From positions 1-64,000 of the forward strand of contig JBPBPL010000029.1 in NCBI GenBank assembly GCA_050954285.1: a DNA stretch of 64,000 nucleotides, written 5' to 3'. The translations under genes were made by a program, and so were the position numbers. Shown piece by piece: positions 32,940-41,242 of the stretch (position 1 is the stretch's first letter; each line of letters opens with the position of its first letter). The notes beneath the pieces were generated by a model, which saw nothing but the letters and a program-made list of their open reading frames with translations, was not told the origin of the DNA and ran no database searches. The DNA comes from Mucilaginibacter_A sp050954285. Its GTDB lineage: Bacteria > Bacteroidota > Bacteroidia > Sphingobacteriales > Sphingobacteriaceae.

Positions 32940-34514
32940 ATGCGGAAAATTATCCTGCTCACGGTTCTTCTATTTATTGCAGCGATATCGGTTACCGGAT
33001 TTTATTTTTCTAAAATTAAACTTCCTGGGCAAAGCACATTCAGCCTGATCAACCAGATTCCGGCAGATGCAGCCTTCATTCTCGAATTTAAAAACGATTT
33101 GGAATTTTACACTTTGTTTAAAGATAATCCGCTGCTTACTTCTTTTATCGGACAAAAAAAAGCATCCGAACTACAATATTTGCGGGAGCATTTATTAAAA
33201 GGCTTTTTTGCAGATGAACACGATATTTTTGTTTCACTGCATCCGCAAAAAAACCATCAAAATATTGATATATTGTTGACTATCAGCAATGATAAAACTT
33301 CTGATTTACACGAATACTTAAAAACAATTCTGCTGAAAACCGATATTAATTTGGTTGAGGAAAAGATGGGAAACACAACCATTTATAATCTCAGTTTTCC
33401 TGCCTTAAAAGAAGTATTTTACATTAGCAGTAAAGCCAATGCAATTGCCGGGAGTTTTAACAAACAATTGTTAATCAGCTTTTTACAAGAAAAAGAAGTT
33501 CGTCAGAAAAATATTTTCACCCCAATTTCTGATCAGCAGAACAAAAATTCTATTGCTAATTTATATGTAAATTACCAGCAGTTTCCGGCTTTGTTTATTC
33601 ACCTTTTCCGTAATCAAAACAATAATTTCTTCCGGGTTTTAAATGATTTTTCGGCAAATGCGGTTCTTAGCTTAAATTACAAAAGTGATGCTTTGCTGTT
33701 TAACGGCTACACACAAATTAACGCTGGTACCCATTCGTACCTGCAGTTATTTTTGAAGCAGCAACCGGTTATCAATACATTAAAATCGGTTTATCCGCAA
33801 AATACGGCTTCGGCAATTGGTTTTGCTTTTGAAAAGCAGTCTTTTTTTAAATCGCTTGACAATTGGGGAAAGCCTGAATTTAAGCAGGCTAATATTTTAT
33901 TTAAACAGATAAAACAGGAAACTGGTATTTCCATTCAAAGTGCTTTCCGAAAACAGATCAGCAACGAGTTTGCAGTGATTACTACTTCGGAAAGTGAAAA
34001 ACTGGCCATTATCAAACTGAAAAACGGTTCGGAATTGGAACCTTTTCTGCAAAACATCAGCACGAACCCTGATCGTTTACAAAGTAAAATTAAATACGAA
34101 AACCTGTTTTTTGAACTTTTGGGTGAACCGTTTATCGATTTTAAACAACCTTATTTTACGGTGATGGATAATTATTTATTCCTGGCCAATACAGAAACCA
34201 GTCTCAATAATTACCTGATCCAATATCACCGGCAGCAATTTTTAGATAAAGACAAACAATATTTAAATTTTGAAGGATTGCTGGCAGAGCAAAGTAACGT
34301 GTCGTTTTTTGTACATTTTCCGAATGATGAACGGCTTCTAAAAAATGCACTTCGGCCAGAATTTATAAATAGCTTTCAGCAAAACGAAAATAACTGGGGC
34401 AATTATTATGCGATGGCTTTGCAGTTTACCGGTTCTTCAAACAGCTTTTACACCAATTTTTATCTGCAGCAAAAGCAACGGGAAATTTCTGCGGTAGCCA
34501 ACACGACAAAATAA
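32940..34514 (+). CDS. Unknown envelope protein, DUF3352-like
   Basis: The 524-residue protein starts with a membrane helix or uncleaved signal (MRKIILLTVLLFIAAISVTGFYF) and has a large extracytoplasmic domain with repeated alpha/beta units (IPADAAFILEFKNDLEFYTL, QNTASAIGFAFEKQSFFKSL). The pattern resembles DUF3352-type proteins of Bacteroidota, whose role is unknown. The start at 32940 is preferred to an in-frame TTG at 32922. One exact repeat copy (33406) encodes LKEVF, and a near copy (33136) encodes TSFIG. It is divergent from the DUF423 gene. Confidence 0.72.
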   Translation: MRKIILLTVLLFIAAISVTGFYFSKIKLPGQSTFSLINQIPADAAFILEFKNDLEFYTLFKDNPLLTSFIGQKKASELQYLREHLLKGFFADEHDIFVSLHPQKNHQNIDILLTISNDKTSDLHEYLKTILLKTDINLVEEKMGNTTIYNLSFPALKEVFYISSKANAIAGSFNKQLLISFLQEKEVRQKNIFTPISDQQNKNSIANLYVNYQQFPALFIHLFRNQNNNFFRVLNDFSANAVLSLNYKSDALLFNGYTQINAGTHSYLQLFLKQQPVINTLKSVYPQNTASAIGFAFEKQSFFKSLDNWGKPEFKQANILFKQIKQETGISIQSAFRKQISNEFAVITTSESEKLAIIKLKNGSELEPFLQNISTNPDRLQSKIKYENLFFELLGEPFIDFKQPYFTVMDNYLFLANTETSLNNYLIQYHRQQFLDKDKQYLNFEGLLAEQSNVSFFVHFPNDERLLKNALRPEFINSFQQNENNWGNYYAMALQFTGSSNSFYTNFYLQQKQREISAVANTTK

Positions 34515-34532
34515 TTGATGCCTGATTAACAG

Positions 34533-34559
34533 CTACTTCTTTTATCAGGTAAAAATTAG
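34533..34559 (+). repeat. Uptake-like element, one mismatch, with tail
   Basis: CTACTTCTTTTA, five bases, TAAAAATTAG. The outermost base differs from the consensus. Confidence 0.7.
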
Positions 34560-34631
34560 ATTAAGCGCCATTGGTCGATTCAAATTTCACACTTTTAGTT
34601 TTATGATGCTGTAATTTCTTTCTTTTGTACA

Positions 34632-36041
34632 ATGAAGTTTTTGTTTTTTCTACTGCTGTTTTTGACTTTTTCTATTGCTAATGCCCAGCAATTTGCTCAA
34701 TATAATACTGGAACCCTGTTCGACAGTTTTGAAAATCCGGCTCAGCGCGCTTTTACGCCAGATTCCAGCAGACAGTTTGCCTTTAATTTCTTTGTTCCGA
34801 CCCTTTCTGTCAATTCCGCTTTTAATGGCGACGGCCGGCAATCACTTGTTTCGCTCCTCAATCACGGCACTTACAACAGCAGCACGTTAACCAATGGCTT
34901 GGGTAAACAGAATGCCTTTAACGTAAACAGCAATAATTATTGGTTTATGCTAAAGATTTATACCCGATTGGATGGCGACCAGGAATTAGGGATTTCTGCC
35001 CAAACCAAGGCCGAAGGTCGTGGCAGTTTCGGTGATGAAACTTTGCTGCTACTGGATTCTTACAAAAATTTTGATAATGGTTCGGCTAATAGCAACCTTT
35101 TTAATGGCAATTTGCAGGCGCAGGCTTATCATCAGTTCAGTTTAACTTTTCGGCAGAAAATCTCACCAACGGTTGCATTTGGCGCTAAGTTAAGTGCGCT
35201 GCTCGGCGTTTATTATACAAATTTAAACATCAGCAATTCCGGATTTTATGTTGATAAAAACAGTAACGAAGCCAGTCTGTTTTTACAAGGGAATTACACC
35301 ACCAGCAACAATCATCAGTTTGCCAGGCGAGATTTACTGGGCTTGAAAAATCCCGGAGCAGCCGTTACTTTTGGAACGCAGATCCAGCTGGAAAACGGAG
35401 TTTTACTACAGGGAAACGTAAAAGATCTGGGTTTGATAAGATGGAGCGGTAACACTTCCGTAATTGATTTCGATGCCTCTAAAAGCATCAGGCGCGTGAG
35501 CAGAAGGCGCAATAATTCGTCCAGGATCTTAACAGAAGTGGATTCTATTGTTGCGTTAAGTAACAATAACCACCACGCCGTTTACAGGGCAATTGACAGC
35601 CGTGCAGAGGTATCGGCCAGCAAAAAATACAACCTGGGCCTGCCAGATTTTTATGCCACGCCCACGTTAATCGTTTCTAAAAGCCTGTTTTACAATGGGT
35701 TGAATGCTGCTTTTGTCAACCATTTTAATTACAAAAGCTTGTGGTTTACGGCATTGGCAGCTTATAACAATTTGGATGTGTGGAATGCCGGCGCACAGCT
35801 AATGGTCAAATCACCAAATGCAGAATTTTTCGTCGGCACAGAGCAATTGTTCAGGTCAACAAAGTTTTTAGATCAAAACAATACGGCTTACCGTTCTGGC
35901 ATCAGTGCTTTCATTGGATTTTCGGCGAAGTTTGGCCGATTGGTAGAACATCCGGCTGCTGCAAGTTATATCCCGATGGGCGACGAAAAAGGTTTTTTTA
36001 ACCGCCTCTGGTTAAAAATATTCAAAAGATCTTATAACTGA
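34632..36041 (+). CDS. DUF5723 outer-membrane-type protein
   Basis: The 469-residue protein has a signal peptide (MKFLFFLLLFLTFSIANAQ) and begins its mature part QFAQYNTGTLFDSFENPAQR, the entry motif of DUF5723 proteins. The body alternates hydrophobic and polar residues (FGAKLSALLGVYYTNLNISN; LLQGNVKDLGLIRWSGN), as expected of a beta-barrel, with a short positively charged tail. Such proteins may be outer-membrane porin-like components; no role is established. A near repeat copy (35255) is in frame. Its 3' end overlaps tsaB by ten bases, and there is no terminator between them. Confidence 0.82.
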   Translation: MKFLFFLLLFLTFSIANAQQFAQYNTGTLFDSFENPAQRAFTPDSSRQFAFNFFVPTLSVNSAFNGDGRQSLVSLLNHGTYNSSTLTNGLGKQNAFNVNSNNYWFMLKIYTRLDGDQELGISAQTKAEGRGSFGDETLLLLDSYKNFDNGSANSNLFNGNLQAQAYHQFSLTFRQKISPTVAFGAKLSALLGVYYTNLNISNSGFYVDKNSNEASLFLQGNYTTSNNHQFARRDLLGLKNPGAAVTFGTQIQLENGVLLQGNVKDLGLIRWSGNTSVIDFDASKSIRRVSRRRNNSSRILTEVDSIVALSNNNHHAVYRAIDSRAEVSASKKYNLGLPDFYATPTLIVSKSLFYNGLNAAFVNHFNYKSLWFTALAAYNNLDVWNAGAQLMVKSPNAEFFVGTEQLFRSTKFLDQNNTAYRSGISAFIGFSAKFGRLVEHPAAASYIPMGDEKGFFNRLWLKIFKRSYN

Positions 36042-36736
36042 TTTTGCTCAGGCAATTTATTTCCAATAAAATCTTTCAGATAATAAGGTTCAAAGTAAGC
36101 TACATCTTCAAATTGCTGCCGGGCAAATCTGGTTGCAGCAATAAAAGTCATATCAGCTGCTTCATTAAAAAAATCATCGATAAAAACAGCATTCGGGTAA
36201 TCGCCCAAAACCGTTTTACACTTGGCTGCTCCATCGCCAAAAAAAATAATTTTATGCTGATTTAAAACGTTTTGAAAACTTTCAGCTGTGATAATTGCTG
36301 CTGAGGTTGCTTCGATCTGCTTCAAATCCTGATCAAACAAAGCGGTATAAACTTCCATCCGCCGCGCATCAATCATCGGGCACAATAAAAAAGTTTCTTT
36401 GGCAGGATTTGGAAAACGCAATAAATATCCGGCAGCCATTGCCAGCAAGGTTTCTACTGCAATCAGGGGTTTTTCCAATGAGAAACACAAACCTTTTGCT
36501 GTGGAAACGCCAATGCGTAAACCGGTGTATGAACCTGGTCCGGAGCTAACTGCAACAGCATCCAGTTCTGTAAAGTTCAAACTGTTTTCTGCAAAAATTT
36601 CGCCTATAAAAACAGTAATAACCTGTGCATGAATGTTGCGTTGGTTGATGGTTCTGGACGACAAAACCTTTCCATCCTGCGCCAAGGCAACGGAGCAGGA
36701 AGTGGTAGAAGTTTCTATTTGCAGGATCACACTCAT
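36032..36736 (-). CDS. tsaB: tRNA threonylcarbamoyladenosine biosynthesis protein TsaB
   Basis: The 234-residue protein is the scaffold partner of TsaD in making t6A37 of ANN-decoding tRNAs. It begins MSVILQIETSTTSCSVALAQ, followed by VSSGPGSYTGLRIGVSTAKG near residue 67, both typical of the ASKHA fold. The start at 36736 is chosen because it opens the family signature; the frame continues upstream without support. An exact repeat copy (36181) encodes AVFID and a near copy (36607) TVFIG. It is last in the rpmH-rnpA-yidD cluster. Confidence 0.92.
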   Translation of the reverse strand: MSVILQIETSTTSCSVALAQDGKVLSSRTINQRNIHAQVITVFIGEIFAENSLNFTELDAVAVSSGPGSYTGLRIGVSTAKGLCFSLEKPLIAVETLLAMAAGYLLRFPNPAKETFLLCPMIDARRMEVYTALFDQDLKQIEATSAAIITAESFQNVLNQHKIIFFGDGAAKCKTVLGDYPNAVFIDDFFNEAADMTFIAATRFARQQFEDVAYFEPYYLKDFIGNKLPEQNQL

Positions 36737-36741
36737 ACAAT

Positions 36742-36984
36742 TTACGGAACGGGATCGTGGCCATGTTTCCCCCAGGGATGACAACGGCCAATGCGTTTCA
36801 GCGTTAACCAACCGCCTGTAACCGGCCCATATTTACGGATGGCCTCCAAACCATATTGCGAACACGTTGGCGTAAACCGGCAGGAAGCACCCAAAATTGG
36901 TGATAATAAAATTTGGTATAAACGGATCAGCAGGATAAAAAATGAACTGACAAGCTTGCGGAAATAACCAAACAACGTTTTCAT
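36742..36984 (-). CDS. yidD: Membrane protein insertion efficiency factor YidD
   Basis: The 80-residue protein has an amphipathic N-terminus (LIRLYQILLSPILG) and the family signature SCRFTPTCSQYGLEAIRKYG, with three conserved cysteines. It assists YidC-dependent membrane protein insertion. It lies one base after rnpA, in the order rpmH-rnpA-yidD that is conserved widely; yidC is not next to it here. Confidence 0.94.
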   Translation of the reverse strand: MKTLFGYFRKLVSSFFILLIRLYQILLSPILGASCRFTPTCSQYGLEAIRKYGPVTGGWLTLKRIGRCHPWGKHGHDPVP

Positions 36985-36985
36985 T

Positions 36986-37366
36986 TCAAACCAGTTTTTC
37001 AGCCAGTTGCTGCAAAGCTTTCTGCATTTTTTTCAGCATCAACTCCGAATCAGAGATTTCTTTGCCAATATAAGTAACCGAAAATATAAGTTGTTTGGCT
37101 GATTCTTTCAGTTTTAAAAAGATTGTTTCCTGCTTTTGTAACCGATAACTTTCACGCATCTGCCGTTTCAGTAAATTGCGGTCAACTGCTTTTTTAAAAC
37201 GTTTTTTAGAAACTGAAAACAGCACTTTTGCCGGAAACTTATCAGTAACTGGGTTTATCTGCCAGCTTATTTTGTACGGATAACACAAAAAAGAAGAACC
37301 GTTTTGATACAAACCTGCAATGAGTTTTATACCAGATAACCGTTCTTCTTTTGATAAAGTATTCAT
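36986..37366 (-). CDS. rnpA: Ribonuclease P protein component
   Basis: The 126-residue basic protein binds RNase P RNA and helps process the 5' end of tRNA precursors. The RNR signature appears as KRFKKAVDRNLLKRQMRESY near residues 55-75. The start MNTLSKEERLSGIK is the usual one in the phylum, and a longer frame is discounted. It follows rpmH by 77 bp. Confidence 0.93.
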   Translation of the reverse strand: MNTLSKEERLSGIKLIAGLYQNGSSFLCYPYKISWQINPVTDKFPAKVLFSVSKKRFKKAVDRNLLKRQMRESYRLQKQETIFLKLKESAKQLIFSVTYIGKEISDSELMLKKMQKALQQLAEKLV

Positions 37367-37443
37367 GAAAATAGTGGAAACCAGTTTATGATAATCAAAA
37401 CCGGCCAACAGGATTTCCTGCAAAATACAGGAGGCAAGCCAGC

Positions 37444-37602
37444 TTATGCTTTATGGCGAGGCTCGGAAGATACAGACAGTTTGTGACGGCCTTTTGCTCT
37501 TCTTGCAGCTAAAATTCTTCTGCCGTTTGCGGTAGACATCCGCTCGCGGAAGCCATGCTTATTTCTTCTCTTACGCTGGGAAGGTTGGAACGTTCTTTTC
37601 AT
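37444..37602 (-). CDS. rpmH: 50S ribosomal protein L34
   Basis: A 52-residue, very basic protein starting MKRTFQPSQRKRRNKHGFRE, then RMSTANGRRILAARRAKGRH, the invariant L34 core, with a short extension SVSSEPRHKA. It is a component of the large ribosomal subunit. It is the first gene of the rnpA cluster and has a clear promoter upstream. Confidence 0.97.
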   Translation of the reverse strand: MKRTFQPSQRKRRNKHGFRERMSTANGRRILAARRAKGRHKLSVSSEPRHKA

Positions 37603-37640
37603 ATCTTTATTGGTATTGTACGCTTTTTAAAACAAGAGCG

Positions 37641-37672
37641 CAAATATAGGGTTGTTTTTTTAAAATTCCAAT
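37641..37672 (-). promoter_or_regulatory. rpmH promoter
   Basis: On the minus strand, a -33 ATTG (37669-37672), 20 bp, then the -7 box TATATTTG (37641-37648), 39 bp before the rpmH start. This is a good match to the Bacteroidota housekeeping promoter. Confidence 0.65.
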
Positions 37673-37714
37673 GCTCAGTTGGTTTTATTCTGTACAATAA
37701 TTTACACTGAATAC

Positions 37715-38599
37715 ATGATATTTTTACCCGGTAAAAGAAGCATTGCCACTTTAATACTGCTCCTGACTGCATTTTTTGGATTTTCACAGGAAGCTAAATC
37801 TTATAAAATTTATAATTCAGCCACTCAAAAAATTATTTCTGTTGATGAATTGGTTGGAGCATTAGCTAACACAAACGCCATTTTTTATGGTGAAGAACAC
37901 AATGATTCTATCGGGCATTTGCTGGAAGCAACAATTTTGAAAAAACTTTATGACAAGCATCCGCAGAAAATTGCCTTATCTATGGAAATGTTTGAAACTG
38001 ATTGCCAGCAGGTTTTAAACGAATATTTATTAGGCTTGATCCGCGAAAAAAACTTTATCACGGATGCACGGTGCTGGCCAAACTATACCGATTATCGGCC
38101 AATGATTGAGTTTGCAAAAAGCAACAAAATAGCTGTTATAGCTGCCAATGCACCTGGCCGGTACACCAACATGGTGAGCCGCGGAGGTTTAATTGCTTTA
38201 AATCAGCTGGATAAAACCGGAAAATCGTATCTGCCTCCTTTGCCTATTGATACGGCAACGGGTGCTTATCTTAAAAAATTTGAAGATATTATGGGAGGCC
38301 ATAGCGCAATGGGTGGCATGCAAATTTACCAGGCGCAAAATTTGTGGGATGCCACAATGGGCTGGTCAATCGCTTCCTACCTAAAAACACATCCGGATTT
38401 TGTAGTTTTCCAGATCAATGGCGGATTTCATAGTGAAGAAAAATTAGGTGCGGTTGCACAGTTTCAAAAATATCAACCCAAAGCTTCCGTCAAAAATATA
38501 GCTGCTTATGCTGCCGAAGATTTTGCTAACCCAGACTGGGGAAAGTGGAGAAAGCAGGGTGATTTTGTAGTGTTGACTGCTGTAGATGCTTCTAAATAG
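37715..38599 (+). CDS. ChaN-family (haem-binding/Tiki-like) secreted protein
   Basis: The 294-residue protein has a signal peptide (MIFLPGKRSIATLILLLTAFFGFSQ) and a ChaN domain with the conserved ALANTNAIFYGEEHNDSIGH near residue 51, SMEMFETDCQQVLNEYL near 90 and INGGFHSEEKLG near 239. ChaN proteins bind haem or act as iron-regulated lipoproteins; the fold is related to Tiki proteases. The ATG at 37715 is preferred to a TTG at 37679. The basic n-region of its signal peptide (PGKRSIA) is encoded exactly by an uptake-like repeat at 37732. Confidence 0.85.
   Translation: MIFLPGKRSIATLILLLTAFFGFSQEAKSYKIYNSATQKIISVDELVGALANTNAIFYGEEHNDSIGHLLEATILKKLYDKHPQKIALSMEMFETDCQQVLNEYLLGLIREKNFITDARCWPNYTDYRPMIEFAKSNKIAVIAANAPGRYTNMVSRGGLIALNQLDKTGKSYLPPLPIDTATGAYLKKFEDIMGGHSAMGGMQIYQAQNLWDATMGWSIASYLKTHPDFVVFQINGGFHSEEKLGAVAQFQKYQPKASVKNIAAYAAEDFANPDWGKWRKQGDFVVLTAVDASK
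37732..37743 (-). repeat. Uptake-like repeat forming a signal-peptide n-region
   Basis: TTTTTA, five bases, TAAAAGAAGCAT, then TGCCA. Read in frame it gives GKRSIA at residues 6-11 of the ChaN-like protein. Confidence 0.82.
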
Positions 38600-38604
38600 T
38601 GATA

Positions 38605-38616
38605 ATGCTTCTTTTA
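38605..38616 (+). repeat. Uptake-like 12-mer after the ChaN gene
   Basis: Exact ATGCTTCTTTTA six bases after the stop codon. Confidence 0.78.
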
Positions 38617-38712
38617 GCAGATATTTTTTCCGAAAGATTATTTGGTAGATTAAAAATTCGCAGTAATTAAGCAGCTAAAAATTGATTTAAAATAGAATTT
38701 AGCTACTAAACA

Positions 38713-38746
38713 AAAAATCCCTTTAGCGTAAACTAAAAGGATTTTT
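38713..38746 (-). terminator. Terminator of tRNA-Phe
   Basis: Arms 38713-38726 and 38733-38746 pair over 14 bp with one mismatch (AATCCCTTTAG against CTAAAAGGATT). On the minus strand the hairpin is followed by T's, directly after the tRNA 3' end. Confidence 0.8.
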
Positions 38747-38747
38747 G

Positions 38748-38820
38748 TGGTACCAGCTGGAATCGAACCAGCGACACAAGGATTTTCAGTCCTTTGCTCT
38801 ACCAACTGAGCTATGGTACC
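38748..38820 (-). tRNA. tRNA-Phe (GAA)
   Basis: A 73-nt minus-strand cloverleaf. The acceptor stem is GGTACCA paired with TGGTACC, discriminator A. The D arm has AGCTCAGTTGGTAGAGC, the anticodon loop CTGAAAA gives anticodon GAA, and the T arm has GGTTCGATTCC. CCA is not encoded. A TACATTTG box and a terminator flank it. Confidence 0.96.
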
Positions 38821-38835
38821 CCTTAGTTGGGGTTG

Positions 38836-38843
38836 CAAATGTA
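38836..38843 (-). promoter_or_regulatory. -7 box of tRNA-Phe
   Basis: On the minus strand TACATTTG, 15 bp before the tRNA 5' end. The -33 region is only T-rich. Confidence 0.55.
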
Positions 38844-38968
38844 GCGCGATTTTTGACTTTTTAAAATTTTTTTTGAAAAAAGTTTATTTAGCTCTTTTTC
38901 AAGGATAGTTTAAGCTAAATCAGCCTTGCAATGTAAAGTGATTTACCTAATTTAGAATTTTGATGATG

Positions 38969-38980
38969 TAAAAACAGCAT
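38969..38980 (-). repeat. Uptake-like 12-mer overlapping a start codon
   Basis: TAAAAACAGCAT whose last two bases are the A and T of the ATG that starts the Fe-S protein at 38979. Confidence 0.82.
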
Positions 38981-40274
38981 GGCGCAACTCTTTTTTCTAC
39001 TCCTAATTTTGTCCGCAAGCCTTTTATTTGCCCGAAATGCACTAAAAGTCAGGCGTAATATTTTATTAGGGCAGGCTATAAACCGCTCCGATCAGCGCGC
39101 CAAACGCTGGAAAACCATGCTGAAAGTAGCCTTGGGGCAATCTAAAATGGGCAAGCGCCCCATTGCCGCGCTGCTCCATTTGCTGGTTTATACAGGCTTT
39201 GTGATCATCAATATTGAAGTTTTAGAGATTGTGATTGATGGTATTTTTGGCACGCACCGCGTTTTTGGAAGTTTTGGAATTTTATACAATTTCCTGATTG
39301 GTACTTTTGAAATCCTAGCAGCACTGGTTATCGCAAGCTGTATTGTTTTTTTTATACGAAGAAATATCATTCGCCTAAAACGGTTTTCGGGCACAGAAAT
39401 GACTACTTGGCCAAAATCCGATGCCAATTATATTTTGCTTGCTGAAATTTTATTAATGACTGCTTTTCTGCTGATGAATGCCGCCGATCACCAGTTGCAG
39501 TTACAAGGCAACCCGCATTATGTTGCTGCTGGTGCCTTCCCGATCAGCAATTGGTTTGGTCCGATGCTTCTTTTATCCACCCAAAACCTGGTTTTACTGG
39601 AACGTGGTTGCTGGTGGTTCCACATTATTGGCATCTTTGCTTTTCTCAATTATCTACCTTACTCAAAGCATTTTCACATCCTGCTGGCATTTCCAAACAC
39701 TTATTTTTCCAATCTAAATCCGCAGGGAAAACTGAACAATATGGCTTCTGTTACGCCGGAAGTTAAGGCGATGATTGATCCCGATTTTGTGCCACCAGCA
39801 ACAGAAACCATTTTACATTTTGGGGCGAAAGATGCAACAGACCTCACCTGGAAAAATTTGCTGGATGCTTACACTTGTACCGAGTGTGGTCGCTGCACTT
39901 CCGTTTGTCCGGCTAATTTGACTGGCAAACTACTTTCTCCGCGGAAAATTATGATGGATACGCGTGACCGGATTGCCGAGATTGGCAAAAATCTGGATCA
40001 GCACGATGCTTCTTTTATTGATGAAAAATCTTTGCTGGATAGTTATATCAGCCGGGAAGAAATATGGGCTTGTACCAGTTGTAATGCTTGTGTAGAAGCT
40101 TGCCCGATCAATATCAATCCTTTAGAAATTATAACCGAACTGAGAAGATATGTGGTGATGGAAGAATCCAAAGCACCAAACAGTTTGAACAACATGTTTT
40201 CTAATTTGGAGAACAATGGCGCACCTTGGAAATATGCGGCTGCTGATCGTTTAAATTGGATCGAAGAAAGTTAA
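38979..40274 (+). CDS. Membrane-bound iron-sulfur oxidoreductase (HdrE/NarI plus 4Fe-4S type)
   Basis: The 431-residue protein has about five to six membrane helices in residues 1-240, similar to the NarI/HdrE haem b membrane domain (LLHLLVYTGFVIINIEVLEIV), then a cytoplasmic ferredoxin domain with two [4Fe-4S] motifs, CTECGRCTSVCP near residue 305 and CTSCNACVEACP near 366. It probably passes electrons between quinone and the CCG-domain partner encoded 50 bp downstream. Two exact repeat copies are in frame (39564, and 40006 as DASFI). The physiological electron donor is not known. Confidence 0.87.
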   Translation: MAQLFFLLLILSASLLFARNALKVRRNILLGQAINRSDQRAKRWKTMLKVALGQSKMGKRPIAALLHLLVYTGFVIINIEVLEIVIDGIFGTHRVFGSFGILYNFLIGTFEILAALVIASCIVFFIRRNIIRLKRFSGTEMTTWPKSDANYILLAEILLMTAFLLMNAADHQLQLQGNPHYVAAGAFPISNWFGPMLLLSTQNLVLLERGCWWFHIIGIFAFLNYLPYSKHFHILLAFPNTYFSNLNPQGKLNNMASVTPEVKAMIDPDFVPPATETILHFGAKDATDLTWKNLLDAYTCTECGRCTSVCPANLTGKLLSPRKIMMDTRDRIAEIGKNLDQHDASFIDEKSLLDSYISREEIWACTSCNACVEACPININPLEIITELRRYVVMEESKAPNSLNNMFSNLENNGAPWKYAAADRLNWIEES

Positions 40275-40324
40275 ACTTGGATATTTTTTCCATTTAACTT
40301 GGATCTATTTTATTACCATTTAAA

Positions 40325-41110
40325 ATGAACCAAATACAAACAATGGCCGAAATGGCTGCCAATAATCAGCAACCGGAAATCTTATTTTGGGTTGGCTGTG
40401 CCGGAAGTTTTGATGCAAGGGCACAAAAAATTACGCGTGCAATTTGCAAGATTTTGCAACATGTCGGGATCAGTTTTGCAGTTTTAGGAACAGAAGAAAG
40501 CTGCACCGGCGATCCGGCAAAACGTGCCGGAAACGAGTTTTTGTTTCAGATGCAAGCCATGATAAACATTCAGGTTTTAGACGGTTATCAGATCAAAAAA
40601 ATCGTGACTGGTTGTCCGCATTGTTTCAATACCATCAAAAATGAATATCCAAATTTGGGTGGCAATTATGAAGTGATCCATCATACGCAACTCATTCAGC
40701 AACTGATAGATGCAGGTAAATTGAAAACGGAAGATGGTGCTTCTTTTACCGGTAAAAAAATCACTTATCACGATCCTTGTTACCTTGGCCGCGGCAACCA
40801 GGTTTACGAAGCGCCGCGCAAAGCTTTGGAAGTTTTGGATGCTGAACTGGTGGAAATGAAACGCTGCAAAAGCAACGGTTTGTGTTGCGGTGCAGGTGGT
40901 GCACAGCTTTTTAAAGAACCGGAACAAGGAAATAAGGATATCAACGTAGAACGTGTAGAAGAAGCTATTGCTACGAAAGCAAATATTGTTGCCGCCGCTT
41001 GTCCGTTTTGTATGACGATGCTGAATGATGGCGTAAAACATTTGCAAAAAGAACAAGAAATTGAAGTGCTGGATATTGCCGAAATTACTGTTCGGGCAAA
41101 TGGTTTATAA
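40325..41110 (+). CDS. CCG-domain iron-sulfur protein (HdrB/LutA-like)
   Basis: The 261-residue protein has two cysteine-rich CCG domains: WVGCAGSFD near residue 20 and TGCPHCFNTIKNEYP near 95; YHDPCYLGRGNQVYEAP near 147, GLCCGAGGAQLF near 186 and AACPFCMTML near 225. In heterodisulfide reductase and lactate utilisation proteins these bind an unusual [4Fe-4S] cluster or make up the catalytic site. It is the soluble partner of the membrane Fe-S protein just upstream. A start at 40343 (MAEMAANNQQPE) is also possible. A near repeat copy (40737) encodes ASFTGK. Confidence 0.87.
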   Translation: MNQIQTMAEMAANNQQPEILFWVGCAGSFDARAQKITRAICKILQHVGISFAVLGTEESCTGDPAKRAGNEFLFQMQAMINIQVLDGYQIKKIVTGCPHCFNTIKNEYPNLGGNYEVIHHTQLIQQLIDAGKLKTEDGASFTGKKITYHDPCYLGRGNQVYEAPRKALEVLDAELVEMKRCKSNGLCCGAGGAQLFKEPEQGNKDINVERVEEAIATKANIVAAACPFCMTMLNDGVKHLQKEQEIEVLDIAEITVRANGL

Positions 41111-41116
41111 TTCAGC

Positions 41117-41145
41117 ATACTGTTTTTACAGGTATAAAATTAAGT
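41117..41145 (+). repeat. Uptake-like element with tail
   Basis: ATACTGTTTTTA, CAGGTA, TAAAAT, six bases after the stop codon of the CCG protein. Confidence 0.78.
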
Positions 41146-41230
41146 TTTGTTATTGGTTATTTTAAATTTTGATTCGATCAATTAAAATCAAAAATTGTAA
41201 AAAATTACAAGTCTAAAACAAGCATTCAGT

Positions 41231-41238
41231 TAAATTTG
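41231..41238 (+). promoter_or_regulatory. -7 box almost touching a start codon
   Basis: TAAATTTG lies four bases before the ATG at 41243. If used, transcription would start at or beside the start codon. Confidence 0.4.
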
Positions 41239-41242
41239 CATC

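Noticed and set aside
38650..38838. A 62-residue minus-strand frame (GTIAQLVEQRTENPCVAGSI)
   Set aside because: It is the well-known false translation of a tRNA gene; the region is tRNA-Phe with its terminator.
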